A stretch of DNA of 5,256 nucleotides. Source: an uncultured Alphaproteobacteria bacterium (lineage in GTDB: Bacteria > Pseudomonadota > Alphaproteobacteria > RF32 > CAG-239). Position 1 is the stretch's first letter; each line of letters opens with the position of its first letter. The stretch spans positions 1 to 5,256 of the forward strand of contig CALXTG010000183.1 of assembly GCA_944391355.1 (NCBI GenBank). The letters are read 5' to 3'. The position numbers were made by a program, and so were the translations under genes. The notes beneath the pieces were generated by a model that searched no databases, had not been told where the DNA came from, and was given only the letters and a program-made list of their open reading frames with translations. This document shows positions 1 through 5,158 of this stretch, piece by piece.

Positions 1-259
1 ATTGGCGGTTCGCAAGCGGCCGGTCAGCCCGGAGCGGGTCGAGAAAGTCGTCAATTCAATTCAGCGCCGTCTGGAGGTTTCGGGGGAAACTGAAATTGCT
101 TCACAGACAATCGGCGAATATGTGATGGAAGCTCTTTCAAATCTCGATCATATCGCTTATATCCGTTTTGCGTCGGTATATCGTGATTTTCGTGAGGTGA
201 AAGATTTTGAAGATTTTGTAGAAACTATTGATAAGCTGGCAAAGCCGAAAGAGGAGTAA
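1..259 (+). CDS. nrdR: Transcriptional repressor NrdR, C-terminal part (5' end outside window)
   Basis: NrdR is a nucleotide-sensing repressor that binds NrdR boxes upstream of ribonucleotide reductase operons, using an N-terminal zinc ribbon for DNA and a central ATP-cone for ATP/dATP. The visible 85 or so codons cover most of the ATP-cone and the C-terminal tail. The recognisable signatures are VRKRPVSPERVEKVV, the IGEYVMEALSNLDHIAYIRF helix pair, and FASVYRDFREVKDFEDF, which is close to the family consensus (RFASVYRxFxxxxDF). The family is normally about 150 residues, so the zinc ribbon and the start of the ATP-cone lie upstream of the window. The TTG at position 2 is only an internal Leu codon. 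The gene ends with TAA at 257-259, one base before nusB. In many alphaproteobacteria rib genes lie between nrdR and nusB; here nothing does. The identification is firm. Confidence 0.95.
   Translation, partial: LAVRKRPVSPERVEKVVNSIQRRLEVSGETEIASQTIGEYVMEALSNLDHIAYIRFASVYRDFREVKDFEDFVETIDKLAKPKEE
251..256 (+). promoter_or_regulatory. Ribosome binding site of nusB inside the nrdR end
   Basis: GAGGAG forms the last two sense codons of nrdR and is followed by TAAT and then the nusB ATG at 261. The spacing of four bases is short but workable. This site favours the ATG at 261 over an upstream in-frame TTG at 228 that would overlap nrdR. The arrangement suggests that ribosomes finishing nrdR restart on nusB. 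Confidence 0.7.
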
Positions 260-260
260 T

Positions 261-746
261 ATGGCAAAATTCGTATCGGAAAAAATTAAAATGAAGTCCG
301 GCGCCCGTCTGGCGGCCGTTCAGGCAACTTATATGATTGAATACGGTCAGCTGCCGGTTGACGAAGTCATCAAAGATTTTATCAACGGCGAAGTCGGGCG
401 TTTTGTTATTGCCGATGACGGGGACGGGGAAAGGGAAGAACTGGTTGAAGTCGAAAAAATAGATACCAATTATTTTGCAACTCTGACCCGTAATGTACAT
501 GAAAAGAAGGAATTTTTGGAAAAATCATTGGCGGCTTATCTGAAAGAAGGCTGGCAGTTTGAACGTCTGGACGGAACTCTGCGGGCGTTGCTTTTGTGTG
601 CCGCTTATGAATTAATCAACACCTTATACGTTGATGTTAAAGTGTTAATTCAAGAATATGTTGATTTAGCCTATGCCTTTTTCAGCAAAAACGAGCCGAA
701 GATGGTTAATGCGTTGCTGGATCAGATTGCCAAGCAGGCGAGGTAA
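261..746 (+). CDS. nusB: Transcription antitermination factor NusB
   Basis: NusB is a small all-helical RNA-binding protein. With NusE (ribosomal protein S10) it binds the boxA sequence of nascent rRNA leaders and helps RNA polymerase resist termination. The product has 161 residues, slightly above the E. coli length. Diagnostic segments are the N-terminal ARLAAVQATYM (residues 15-25), ERLDGTLRALLLCAAYEL (101-118), and the C-terminal QEYVDLAYAFFSKNEPKMVN (131-150), matching the family pattern of (N)EYV, LAK.F and (F)VNxxLD. Residues 43-66 form an acidic stretch between the N-terminal and C-terminal helical bundles, a place where alphaproteobacterial NusB proteins are often longer. The start at 261 is supported by the family-like N-terminus and by GAGGAG just upstream. 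It follows nrdR by one base and is probably co-transcribed with it. Confidence 0.95.
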   Translation: MAKFVSEKIKMKSGARLAAVQATYMIEYGQLPVDEVIKDFINGEVGRFVIADDGDGEREELVEVEKIDTNYFATLTRNVHEKKEFLEKSLAAYLKEGWQFERLDGTLRALLLCAAYELINTLYVDVKVLIQEYVDLAYAFFSKNEPKMVNALLDQIAKQAR

Positions 747-853
747 AACCCGTCTGGCGGTCATCTAAGTACAGAATTTGCGGGTTGCTGATATCTTCAC
801 GTACTATTTTGTACGCTGCGGTATCATTATATTACCGGAAAGTGAGAACCGCC
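747..853. repeat. Nested inverted repeats filling the nusB-def gap
   Basis: Three nested or adjacent inverted repeats occupy most of this gap. AACCCG (747-752) pairs with CGGGTT (781-786). GGCGGT (756-761) pairs with ACCGCC (848-853), with partial extension into TC/GA. CGTAC (800-804) pairs with GTACG (811-815) around a six-base loop, and its flanks GATAT (790-794) and GTATC (821-825) also nearly pair. The outer and inner arms suggest a dispersed intergenic palindromic unit that could fold as a long imperfect hairpin. No T-tract follows any arm, so it is not a standard intrinsic terminator. Whether it occurs elsewhere in the genome cannot be seen here. No convincing promoter for def was found in the gap, although one may be hidden. 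Confidence 0.45.
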
Positions 854-875
854 TTTAGATTTTGGGAGCAGAAAA

Positions 876-1406
876 ATGACAGTGATGAAAGTATATGAAT
901 ATCCGCATCCGATTTTGAAAAAGAAAGCGGAAAAAGTAGAAAAAGTCGACGATGAGCTGCGTCGGCTGCTTGATGATATGCTGGAAACCATGTATGTCGA
1001 AATCGGTGTCGGTCTGGCTGCGCCGCAGGTCGGAATTTCCAAACGGATTGTCGTTATTGACGCCGAGCGCGATGACGAAGGCAAAAAGCCTGGCAATCCT
1101 CTTTATCTGATTAATCCCGAGATTGTTGAAAAATCGACCGAAAAAGTCTGCGGTGAGGAAGGGTGTCTGTCTGTTCCGGAACAGCGGGCGGAAGTTGAAC
1201 GTTTTGCCTGGGTTAAAGTCCGTTATCTGGATTATAACGGCGAGCCGCGCGAGATGCTGGCTGATGATTTTCTGGCGATTGTGGTTCAGCATGAACTGGA
1301 TCATCTTGACGGGATTCTTTATATCGACCGTATCAGCCGCCTGAAACGCTCAATGCTTTTGAAAAAACTTCAGAAGTTACGTGAAGAAAAGACGGAAAGT
1401 GAATAA
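876..1406 (+). CDS. def: Peptide deformylase
   Basis: This metalloenzyme removes the formyl group from the N-terminal formylmethionine of new proteins at the ribosome exit. The 176-residue product has all three family motifs in order: GVGLAAPQ (residues 44-51, motif I), EGCLS (95-99, motif II, with metal ligand C97), and QHELDH (138-143, motif III, with metal ligands H139 and H143 and catalytic E140). The EGCLS and HExxH forms match the bacterial type-1 enzyme, normally with Fe2+. The C-terminal 25 or so residues are basic and helical (KRSMLLKKLQKLREEK), as in longer proteobacterial members. The ATG at 876 is preceded by GGGAG at 864-868 with seven bases of spacing and gives the usual short MTV-type N-terminus; a second ATG at 885 is less well placed. 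The stop TAA overlaps the fmt ATG by one base. Confidence 0.97.
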   Translation: MTVMKVYEYPHPILKKKAEKVEKVDDELRRLLDDMLETMYVEIGVGLAAPQVGISKRIVVIDAERDDEGKKPGNPLYLINPEIVEKSTEKVCGEEGCLSVPEQRAEVERFAWVKVRYLDYNGEPREMLADDFLAIVVQHELDHLDGILYIDRISRLKRSMLLKKLQKLREEKTESE

Positions 1407-2335
1407 TGAAAATCGTATTTATGGGAACGCCGGATTTTTCGGTTCCGGTTTTGGAAACTTTGGCAGGCAGTCATCAGGTTGTTTGCGTTTATACCCAGCC
1501 GCCGCGCGAGGCCGGCCGCGGTAACAGTCTGCGTAAGACGCCGGTGCATCTGGCCGCGGAAAAATTAGGCATTGAAGTTCGTCATCCGCTGAGTTTGAAA
1601 TCGGCCGAAGAACAGACTGCTTTTAAAGCGCTGAATGCAGAAGCTGCAGTCGTAGCGGCCTATGGTTTGCTTTTGCCGCCGGCGGTTTTAGAGGCGTTTC
1701 CTTACGGTTGTCTGAATATTCATGCTTCCCTGTTGCCGCGCTGGCGCGGAGCCGCGCCGATTCAGCGGGCGATTGAAGCCGGCGATGCTAAAAGCGGGGT
1801 GACGATTATGCAGATGGATAAAGGATTAGATACCGGCGCCATGTTGCTGACAAGCGAAGTGGCAATTGATGAAACTACAACCGGTGAAATGCTCCATGAT
1901 AAATTAAGCGCCGAGGGCTGCCGCCTGATTACGGAAGCTTTGGACAGGCTGGATAAATTGCCGAAAATTGCCCAGCCGGAAGAGGGGGTTACTTATGCGG
2001 CGAAACTGGATAAGGCCGAGAGCCGTCTGGATTTTCGTAAGTCTGCCATAGAGCTGGAAAGAAAAATCCGGGCATTTAATCCTTATCCCGGGACGTATTT
2101 TGAATATGAAGGCGAGCGGTTTAAGGTTTTGCGGGCACGTGTCGCCGATGATTCGGAAAATATGACCTACGGTAAACTTCTGGTTAACGACGGGCGCCTG
2201 ATGATTGTTTGTATGCAGGGATTGCTTGAAATTTTGGAAATCCAGCGGCAGGGTAAAAAGCCGATGCCGGTTGCCGAATTACTCAGAGGATTTAAGTTTC
2301 ATTCCGGTTCGGTTATTAATTATCCGCAGAAGTAG
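1406..2335 (+). CDS. fmt: Methionyl-tRNA formyltransferase
   Basis: This enzyme transfers a formyl group from 10-formyltetrahydrofolate to Met-tRNAfMet, making the initiator tRNA. The 309-residue length is normal for the family. The N-terminal formyltransferase domain begins MKIVFMGTPDFSVPVL. The catalytic triad equivalents are N104, H106 and D142, with the signature LNIHASLLPRWRGAAPIQ spanning 103-120 and MDKGLDTG ending at 144; they keep the same spacing as N108, H110 and D146 of the E. coli enzyme. The basic loop after Q31 (PPREAGRGNSLRKTPV) matches the region that contacts the tRNA acceptor stem. The C-terminal domain from about residue 205 carries the typical IRAFNPYPGTYF segment (around 222-233). 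Start and stop overlap as TAATG with def, and a weak GGAAAG (1394-1399) precedes the ATG, which points to translational coupling. The stop lies one base from the stop of the convergent flagellin gene. Confidence 0.97.
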   Translation: MKIVFMGTPDFSVPVLETLAGSHQVVCVYTQPPREAGRGNSLRKTPVHLAAEKLGIEVRHPLSLKSAEEQTAFKALNAEAAVVAAYGLLLPPAVLEAFPYGCLNIHASLLPRWRGAAPIQRAIEAGDAKSGVTIMQMDKGLDTGAMLLTSEVAIDETTTGEMLHDKLSAEGCRLITEALDRLDKLPKIAQPEEGVTYAAKLDKAESRLDFRKSAIELERKIRAFNPYPGTYFEYEGERFKVLRARVADDSENMTYGKLLVNDGRLMIVCMQGLLEILEIQRQGKKPMPVAELLRGFKFHSGSVINYPQK

Positions 2336-2336
2336 A

Positions 2337-4232
2337 TTAAAACAAGCGTAAGACTGTTTGAGAAGCCTGAGAGGCTAGGGACAGCGAATTGACAGCCAGC
2401 TGCTGGGAAGTTTGCAGGGCCAACATATTGGCAGATTCCTGATTCATATCGGCAAGCGTTAATTTATCGGCACCTTCTTCTAAAACATTTATCAGATTTT
2501 CGGTAAAGTCCTGCCGGGTCGTGATGATTGAAAAATAATTTCCCAATTCTGATGAAAAATTACGAATTCGGTTCATCGCTTCAGTCAGTTCGTCTGTCGC
2601 CTTTAATAAATCCTGCCGGGTTTTAAATCTGTCGGTAATAAGTCCCAGACCGGTAAGGGAACAATCTGCCCCGTTAACTTCAATTTTCGAGCTGCGGTCT
2701 TCATTAAAATTTATTTTTAATTTCTGATTTTGCAACAGATTGATGCCTTTATAACTGCTGTCTGCGGCGGTTTCGGCAATCTGCCGGAGGATAAGCTGAT
2801 ACTGTTGCTCTTCTGCGGCAGTTTCAAGGAAAATGTCACTGTTCTGCCGGTCTTTTTCCAATTCTTTCTGCATATTGTTTTCAAAGTCGGCAAAGTAATC
2901 GGTGAAATTACTGTCCATGGCTGCCGGGGTACTGTCAGTTTTAGTAAAACCCCCGCTGCTTAAATCGTTGGTTCCGATAATATATGCCTGCAAAATACCG
3001 TTTGACGGAGCTGTAAACAGTCCGGCATTTGTCCGGATGGAGGCTCCGGCTGCAGTTGTAATTTGACCTTTTTGCGCCGGGTAGAAAAAAGTAGACGCGT
3101 TTTTTCCGACCAATTCTGCGGCGGCGGAGGTAATCTCCAGCGTTGTATAGGCAAAGCTGAAAGTTTTTGAATTAATATAGGCTTTGCAGCGGTCGTTCAG
3201 TTGGAAGATTTCATGACTGTGAACGCCTCCGCTGTTAAAATTTATTCTGCTGTCGTCAAAGGCGTAAAATCTGTTTTCGTTTAACGCATAGCCGTGCGCG
3301 CCGTTAGATTCAATGTTTAATGAGGCGTTGTCTTTAAGAATTGTTGAACCGAAATATATCCCGGCGCCCCAGAAACCGTTCATTTTAATGTTGAGCTTTG
3401 CATTGCCGGATAAGGTGATATCACAAGCGTAGAAGCCGTTTGTCTGGCGGTTTACCGAGGAACCATCGCCGATTTCGCCGCTGTCGATGATATTAACGGT
3501 TCCTCGGATATCGAAACCTCCCAGGCGGACGGCTGAAAAGGTTCGGTTGCCGGTTGAGGCGTCTGCTTCGCTGTTAATTGAAAAATTAAGATTCTGTAAG
3601 ATGTTTCCGGAACTTTGCTGCCCGTGAATTATTGCGTTCTCGTTGCGCATATCTGTGATGCCTTCAATATCCAAATCACTGATTAGATTATTTCCGTTTA
3701 ATAAAATCCCGCTGTCTTGACTGTTCACAAAATTAAAACTGATTTTAGTCTGGGCGGCGTTCTCATTCAGATAGCGGGCACCGACCAGAGATTGGCCTTT
3801 TTTTAATTCTATGGATAGGTTATCGCTGAATGAAATATCTGCATTAATGACGTATAAGCCTTCTTGCCCGGTGTTTAATGCTTCCAGAAGTTCGGTTTCG
3901 TTATTGACGACGGCGATTACAGGTTGGGATTTTTCCATCGCCGTGTTAAGAACGGCTTGAGCTTGACGGATAAAATTACTTTGTGTTTCCAATCCCTCGG
4001 AAGCGGCTTTAATCGTCTGTATTCCCTGCGACATCGCGTCCAAAAGCGCTGTCAAATCCGCAGCTCGGTTGTTTAATGAAGAAGCGGTGTAATAAGAAGA
4101 AGGATTATCGATTGCCGAAGAAACTTTAAGGCCGGTCGCCAGGCGATTCTGCACAATATCCTGCTGGCTTGCAATATTTTGCAAGCTCAACAAGTTGCTG
4201 CGCATTGACGCTGTTAACGAAATTTCCGACAT
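2337..4232 (-). CDS. Flagellin-family protein with a large beta-helix-like central domain
   Basis: This is a filament protein of the bacterial flagellum, judged by its two ends. Residues 3-100 form the helical D0/D1 N-terminal flagellin domain (SLTASMRSNLLSLQNIA, then QNRLATGLKVSSAIDNPSSY). Residues from about 440 to 631 form the matching C-terminal domain (YKGINLLQN at 494-502, VNGADCSLTGLGL, and ending NSLSLASQASQTVLRLF). Between them lie about 330 residues (103-435) unlike ordinary D2/D3 domains: short strands rich in N, G, S and alternating hydrophobics, with a 25-residue tandem repeat, which I read as a right-handed parallel beta-helix. No signal peptide is seen, as expected for flagellar type III export. 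Three cysteines (C270, C349, C524) are unusual for a flagellin. The start is set by AAGAGG eight bases upstream. A hook-associated FlgL is less likely given the N- and C-terminal sequences. No other flagellar gene is in the window. Flagellin-family membership is confident; the central fold and its role are inferred. Confidence 0.9.
   Translation of the reverse strand: MSEISLTASMRSNLLSLQNIASQQDIVQNRLATGLKVSSAIDNPSSYYTASSLNNRAADLTALLDAMSQGIQTIKAASEGLETQSNFIRQAQAVLNTAMEKSQPVIAVVNNETELLEALNTGQEGLYVINADISFSDNLSIELKKGQSLVGARYLNENAAQTKISFNFVNSQDSGILLNGNNLISDLDIEGITDMRNENAIIHGQQSSGNILQNLNFSINSEADASTGNRTFSAVRLGGFDIRGTVNIIDSGEIGDGSSVNRQTNGFYACDITLSGNAKLNIKMNGFWGAGIYFGSTILKDNASLNIESNGAHGYALNENRFYAFDDSRINFNSGGVHSHEIFQLNDRCKAYINSKTFSFAYTTLEITSAAAELVGKNASTFFYPAQKGQITTAAGASIRTNAGLFTAPSNGILQAYIIGTNDLSSGGFTKTDSTPAAMDSNFTDYFADFENNMQKELEKDRQNSDIFLETAAEEQQYQLILRQIAETAADSSYKGINLLQNQKLKINFNEDRSSKIEVNGADCSLTGLGLITDRFKTRQDLLKATDELTEAMNRIRNFSSELGNYFSIITTRQDFTENLINVLEEGADKLTLADMNQESANMLALQTSQQLAVNSLSLASQASQTVLRLF
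3192..3419 (-). repeat. 25-residue tandem protein repeat in the flagellin central domain
   Basis: Three consecutive units cover residues 272-296, 297-321 and 322-347. Equivalent positions recur exactly 25 residues apart: N277/N302/D327, L280/L305/I330, N281/N306/N331, I282/I307/F332, G286/G311/G336 and G289/G314/S339. The short strand LNI/LNI/INF followed by NG turns fits one coil of a beta-helix per repeat. A weaker related strand (TVNI, 245-248) lies before the repeats, and AYINS (351-355) lies after them. The repeat is visible in protein but weak in DNA, so it is old rather than a recent duplication. Confidence 0.6.
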
Positions 4233-4240
4233 TCTCTCGG

Positions 4241-4246
4241 CCTCTT
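4241..4246 (-). promoter_or_regulatory. Ribosome binding site of the flagellin gene
   Basis: On the minus strand AAGAGG stands eight bases before the ATG at 4232. It is a good partial Shine-Dalgarno match and fixes the start, which also gives the expected flagellin N-terminus. Confidence 0.65.
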
Positions 4247-4253
4247 GTGTTTC

Positions 4254-4338
4254 TTGTCATTCCAGCGAAAGCTGGAATCCAGTAAACTAAAGAAGCTAAT
4301 TTGTTTGACTGGATGCCAAATCAAGTTTGGCATGACAA
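4254..4338. repeat. 85-bp cloverleaf-like palindromic element
   Basis: The element is bounded by a perfect 7-bp inverted repeat, TTGTCAT (4254-4260) and ATGACAA (4332-4338). Inside are three stems. ATTCCAGC (4259-4266) pairs with GCTGGAAT (4271-4278) around a GAAA loop. ATCCAGT (4277-4283) pairs with ACTGGAT (4308-4314). ATGCCAAA (4313-4320) pairs with TTTGGCAT (4326-4333). Neighbouring stems share one or two bases, so the whole can fold as a compact cloverleaf on either strand. The GTCATTCCAGC...GCTGGAATCCAGT form resembles short dispersed palindromic repeats known between and within genes of alphaproteobacteria such as Rickettsiales; that match is from memory. It lies 22 bases upstream of the flagellin ATG, so it probably belongs to the 5' leader. 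It encodes no protein and is not a tRNA. Confidence 0.8.
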
Positions 4339-4362
4339 ATTCTGAAATTACTCAATATTTTT

Positions 4363-4391
4363 ATCTTATTATGATTTCCCATTCTAATCAA
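4363..4391 (-). promoter_or_regulatory. Weak candidate promoter for the flagellin gene
   Basis: On the minus strand TTGATT (4391-4386) and TAAGAT (4368-4363) are separated by 17 bases, each matching four of six bases of the housekeeping sigma consensus. Transcription from here would start near 4356 and carry the whole palindromic element in a leader of about 125 bases. In such an AT-rich stretch a match of this quality can arise by chance. No convincing sigma-28 or sigma-54 flagellar promoter was found. Confidence 0.25.
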
Positions 4392-4450
4392 CATCTGTTA
4401 ACAAATATTTAGCATAATCTCTTTTTCTGTCTAAACAGATTGAACGCAGG

Positions 4451-4507
4451 GAAAATTTTTGGAAATTTTTCGGTCATTTTATTTTTAGAAAAATTATAAA
4501 GAAAAAA
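4451..4507. other. A/T-tract stretch, possibly curved DNA
   Basis: Runs of A or T (AAAATTTTT at 4452, AAATTTTT at 4463, ATTTTATTTTT at 4476-4486, AAAAATT at 4489, AAAAAA at 4502) recur roughly every 10-13 bases, close to one helical turn. Such phasing can give intrinsic bending. It lies upstream of the candidate flagellin promoter and next to the terminator of the neighbouring gene. A role as an activator-binding or UP-like region is only a guess. The rest of the 4233-4552 gap, from 4392 to 4450, shows nothing recognisable. Confidence 0.3.
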
Positions 4508-4532
4508 CCCTGAAGATCAGCATCTTCAGGGT
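4501..4532 (-). terminator. Intrinsic terminator of the 4553-5122 gene
   Basis: ACCCTGAAGAT (4507-4517) and ATCTTCAGGGT (4522-4532) form a perfect 11-bp stem with a four-base loop. Read on the minus strand, the stem is followed at once by a run of T (complement of 4502-4507). It begins 20 bases after the stop of the upstream minus-strand gene. This is a classic Rho-independent terminator and should separate that gene from the flagellin gene. Confidence 0.92.
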
Positions 4533-4552
4533 CTTAAAGTCTTTTCTGCGGA

Positions 4553-5122
4553 CTATTCTTGAGTGGCCATGGCCATTTCTTCAAGGGTTAGCTGCATCAT
4601 TTCCGGACTATAGTCATCAATCAATAGTCGGAAATTTTTTCGCTCATCGTCAGTAAGCGGGAGGAGATCGGTTTCATCTCTTGGATTGGCTTTGACATTG
4701 CGTTCCAACATCTTTTTTAACATCGGATGCAAAACCATTCCAAAACCACTTTCTCTGATTTTTTTTGCATTGTCATGTAAAATCAGGAAAGTTTCCCGAC
4801 TGATATACCCATGTGATAACATGTTCATAACCAGTCCGCCGTCGATCAGTCCCTGTTTTAAGACGGAATCTAAATAATGATATAAAATCGTACGCAGATC
4901 GTCCGAGTAGGGAAAACCGGCAACGATAATATCGTTATAAGATCCCTGCAGCTCATTGTAATCTTCGATTTTGAGCATTTCGGCCAGATGTCTGATATCT
5001 TCATCTGTCATTAGGCCGTTTTGAATCTTAGAAAGAAATCTTTTGAGCTGAGAGCTTTTTTCTTTGAGTTGTTCAGCTCTCTTTTCTTCCTCCAATTGAG
5101 CTTTTGTTTTCTTTTTTTTCAT
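4553..5122 (-). CDS. Hypothetical protein, 189 residues, charged and helical
   Basis: I do not recognise this protein. Residues 1-30 are highly charged (MKKKKTKAQLEEEKRAEQLK) and look like a coiled coil or basic tail. Residues 31-145 read as a series of amphipathic helices, with segments such as MTDEDIRHLAEMLKIEDY and LSHGYISRETFLILHDNAKK. The last 45 residues are acidic, with LLPLTDDERKNFRLLIDDY. There is no signal peptide, membrane segment, cysteine or tryptophan, so a cytoplasmic location is likely. The regular base composition and codon use, and the strong terminator 20 bases after the stop, support a real gene. It is not FlaF or FlbT, the usual small partners of alphaproteobacterial flagellins, by any motif I can see. 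The start at 5122 has no Shine-Dalgarno sequence, and an in-frame TAA lies 27-25 bases upstream with no alternative start between. It is separated from the flagellin gene by its terminator, so a functional link is not implied. Confidence 0.8.
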   Translation of the reverse strand: MKKKKTKAQLEEEKRAEQLKEKSSQLKRFLSKIQNGLMTDEDIRHLAEMLKIEDYNELQGSYNDIIVAGFPYSDDLRTILYHYLDSVLKQGLIDGGLVMNMLSHGYISRETFLILHDNAKKIRESGFGMVLHPMLKKMLERNVKANPRDETDLLPLTDDERKNFRLLIDDYSPEMMQLTLEEMAMATQE

Positions 5123-5130
5123 AGTAGTAA

Positions 5131-5158
5131 ATAATAGGATTAATAGTTACCAAGTAAA
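5131..5158 (-). promoter_or_regulatory. Candidate promoter giving a leaderless or near-leaderless transcript
   Basis: On the minus strand TTTACT (5158-5153) and TATTAT (5136-5131) are separated by 16 bases and match the housekeeping -35 and -10 hexamers at four and five of six positions. The -10 ends eight bases before the ATG at 5122, so transcription would begin at or next to the start codon. This would explain the missing Shine-Dalgarno sequence. The -35 lies within the end of the putative upstream partial gene. Confidence 0.35.

Noticed and set aside
228..260. Earlier in-frame TTG start for nusB at 228
   Set aside because: It would add residues unlike NusB and overlap nrdR. The ATG at 261 has GAGGAG just before it and gives a family-like N-terminus.
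855..1304. Long open frame on the minus strand opposite def
   Set aside because: It lies antisense to a fully convincing peptide deformylase, and its product shows no recognisable motif.
2364..2376. Small hairpin AGCCT-GAG-AGGCT just past the fmt stop as an fmt terminator
   Set aside because: The stem is only five base pairs, no T-tract follows, and it lies within the flagellin coding sequence.
2337..4232. FlgL (hook-filament junction protein) instead of flagellin
   Set aside because: The N-terminal SLTASMRSNLLSLQ and the C-terminal SLASQASQTVLRLF resemble flagellin more than FlgL, though the families are related.
4254..4338. tRNA gene, because the element folds like a cloverleaf
   Set aside because: It lacks the conserved D-loop and T-loop sequences and an acceptor stem of the right layout; the symmetry is that of a palindromic DNA repeat.
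4339..4500. Sigma-28 or sigma-54 flagellar promoter upstream of the flagellin gene
   Set aside because: A GACCGAAAA-like segment near 4470 lacks a properly spaced TAAA, and no TGGCAC-N5-TTGC pair was found.
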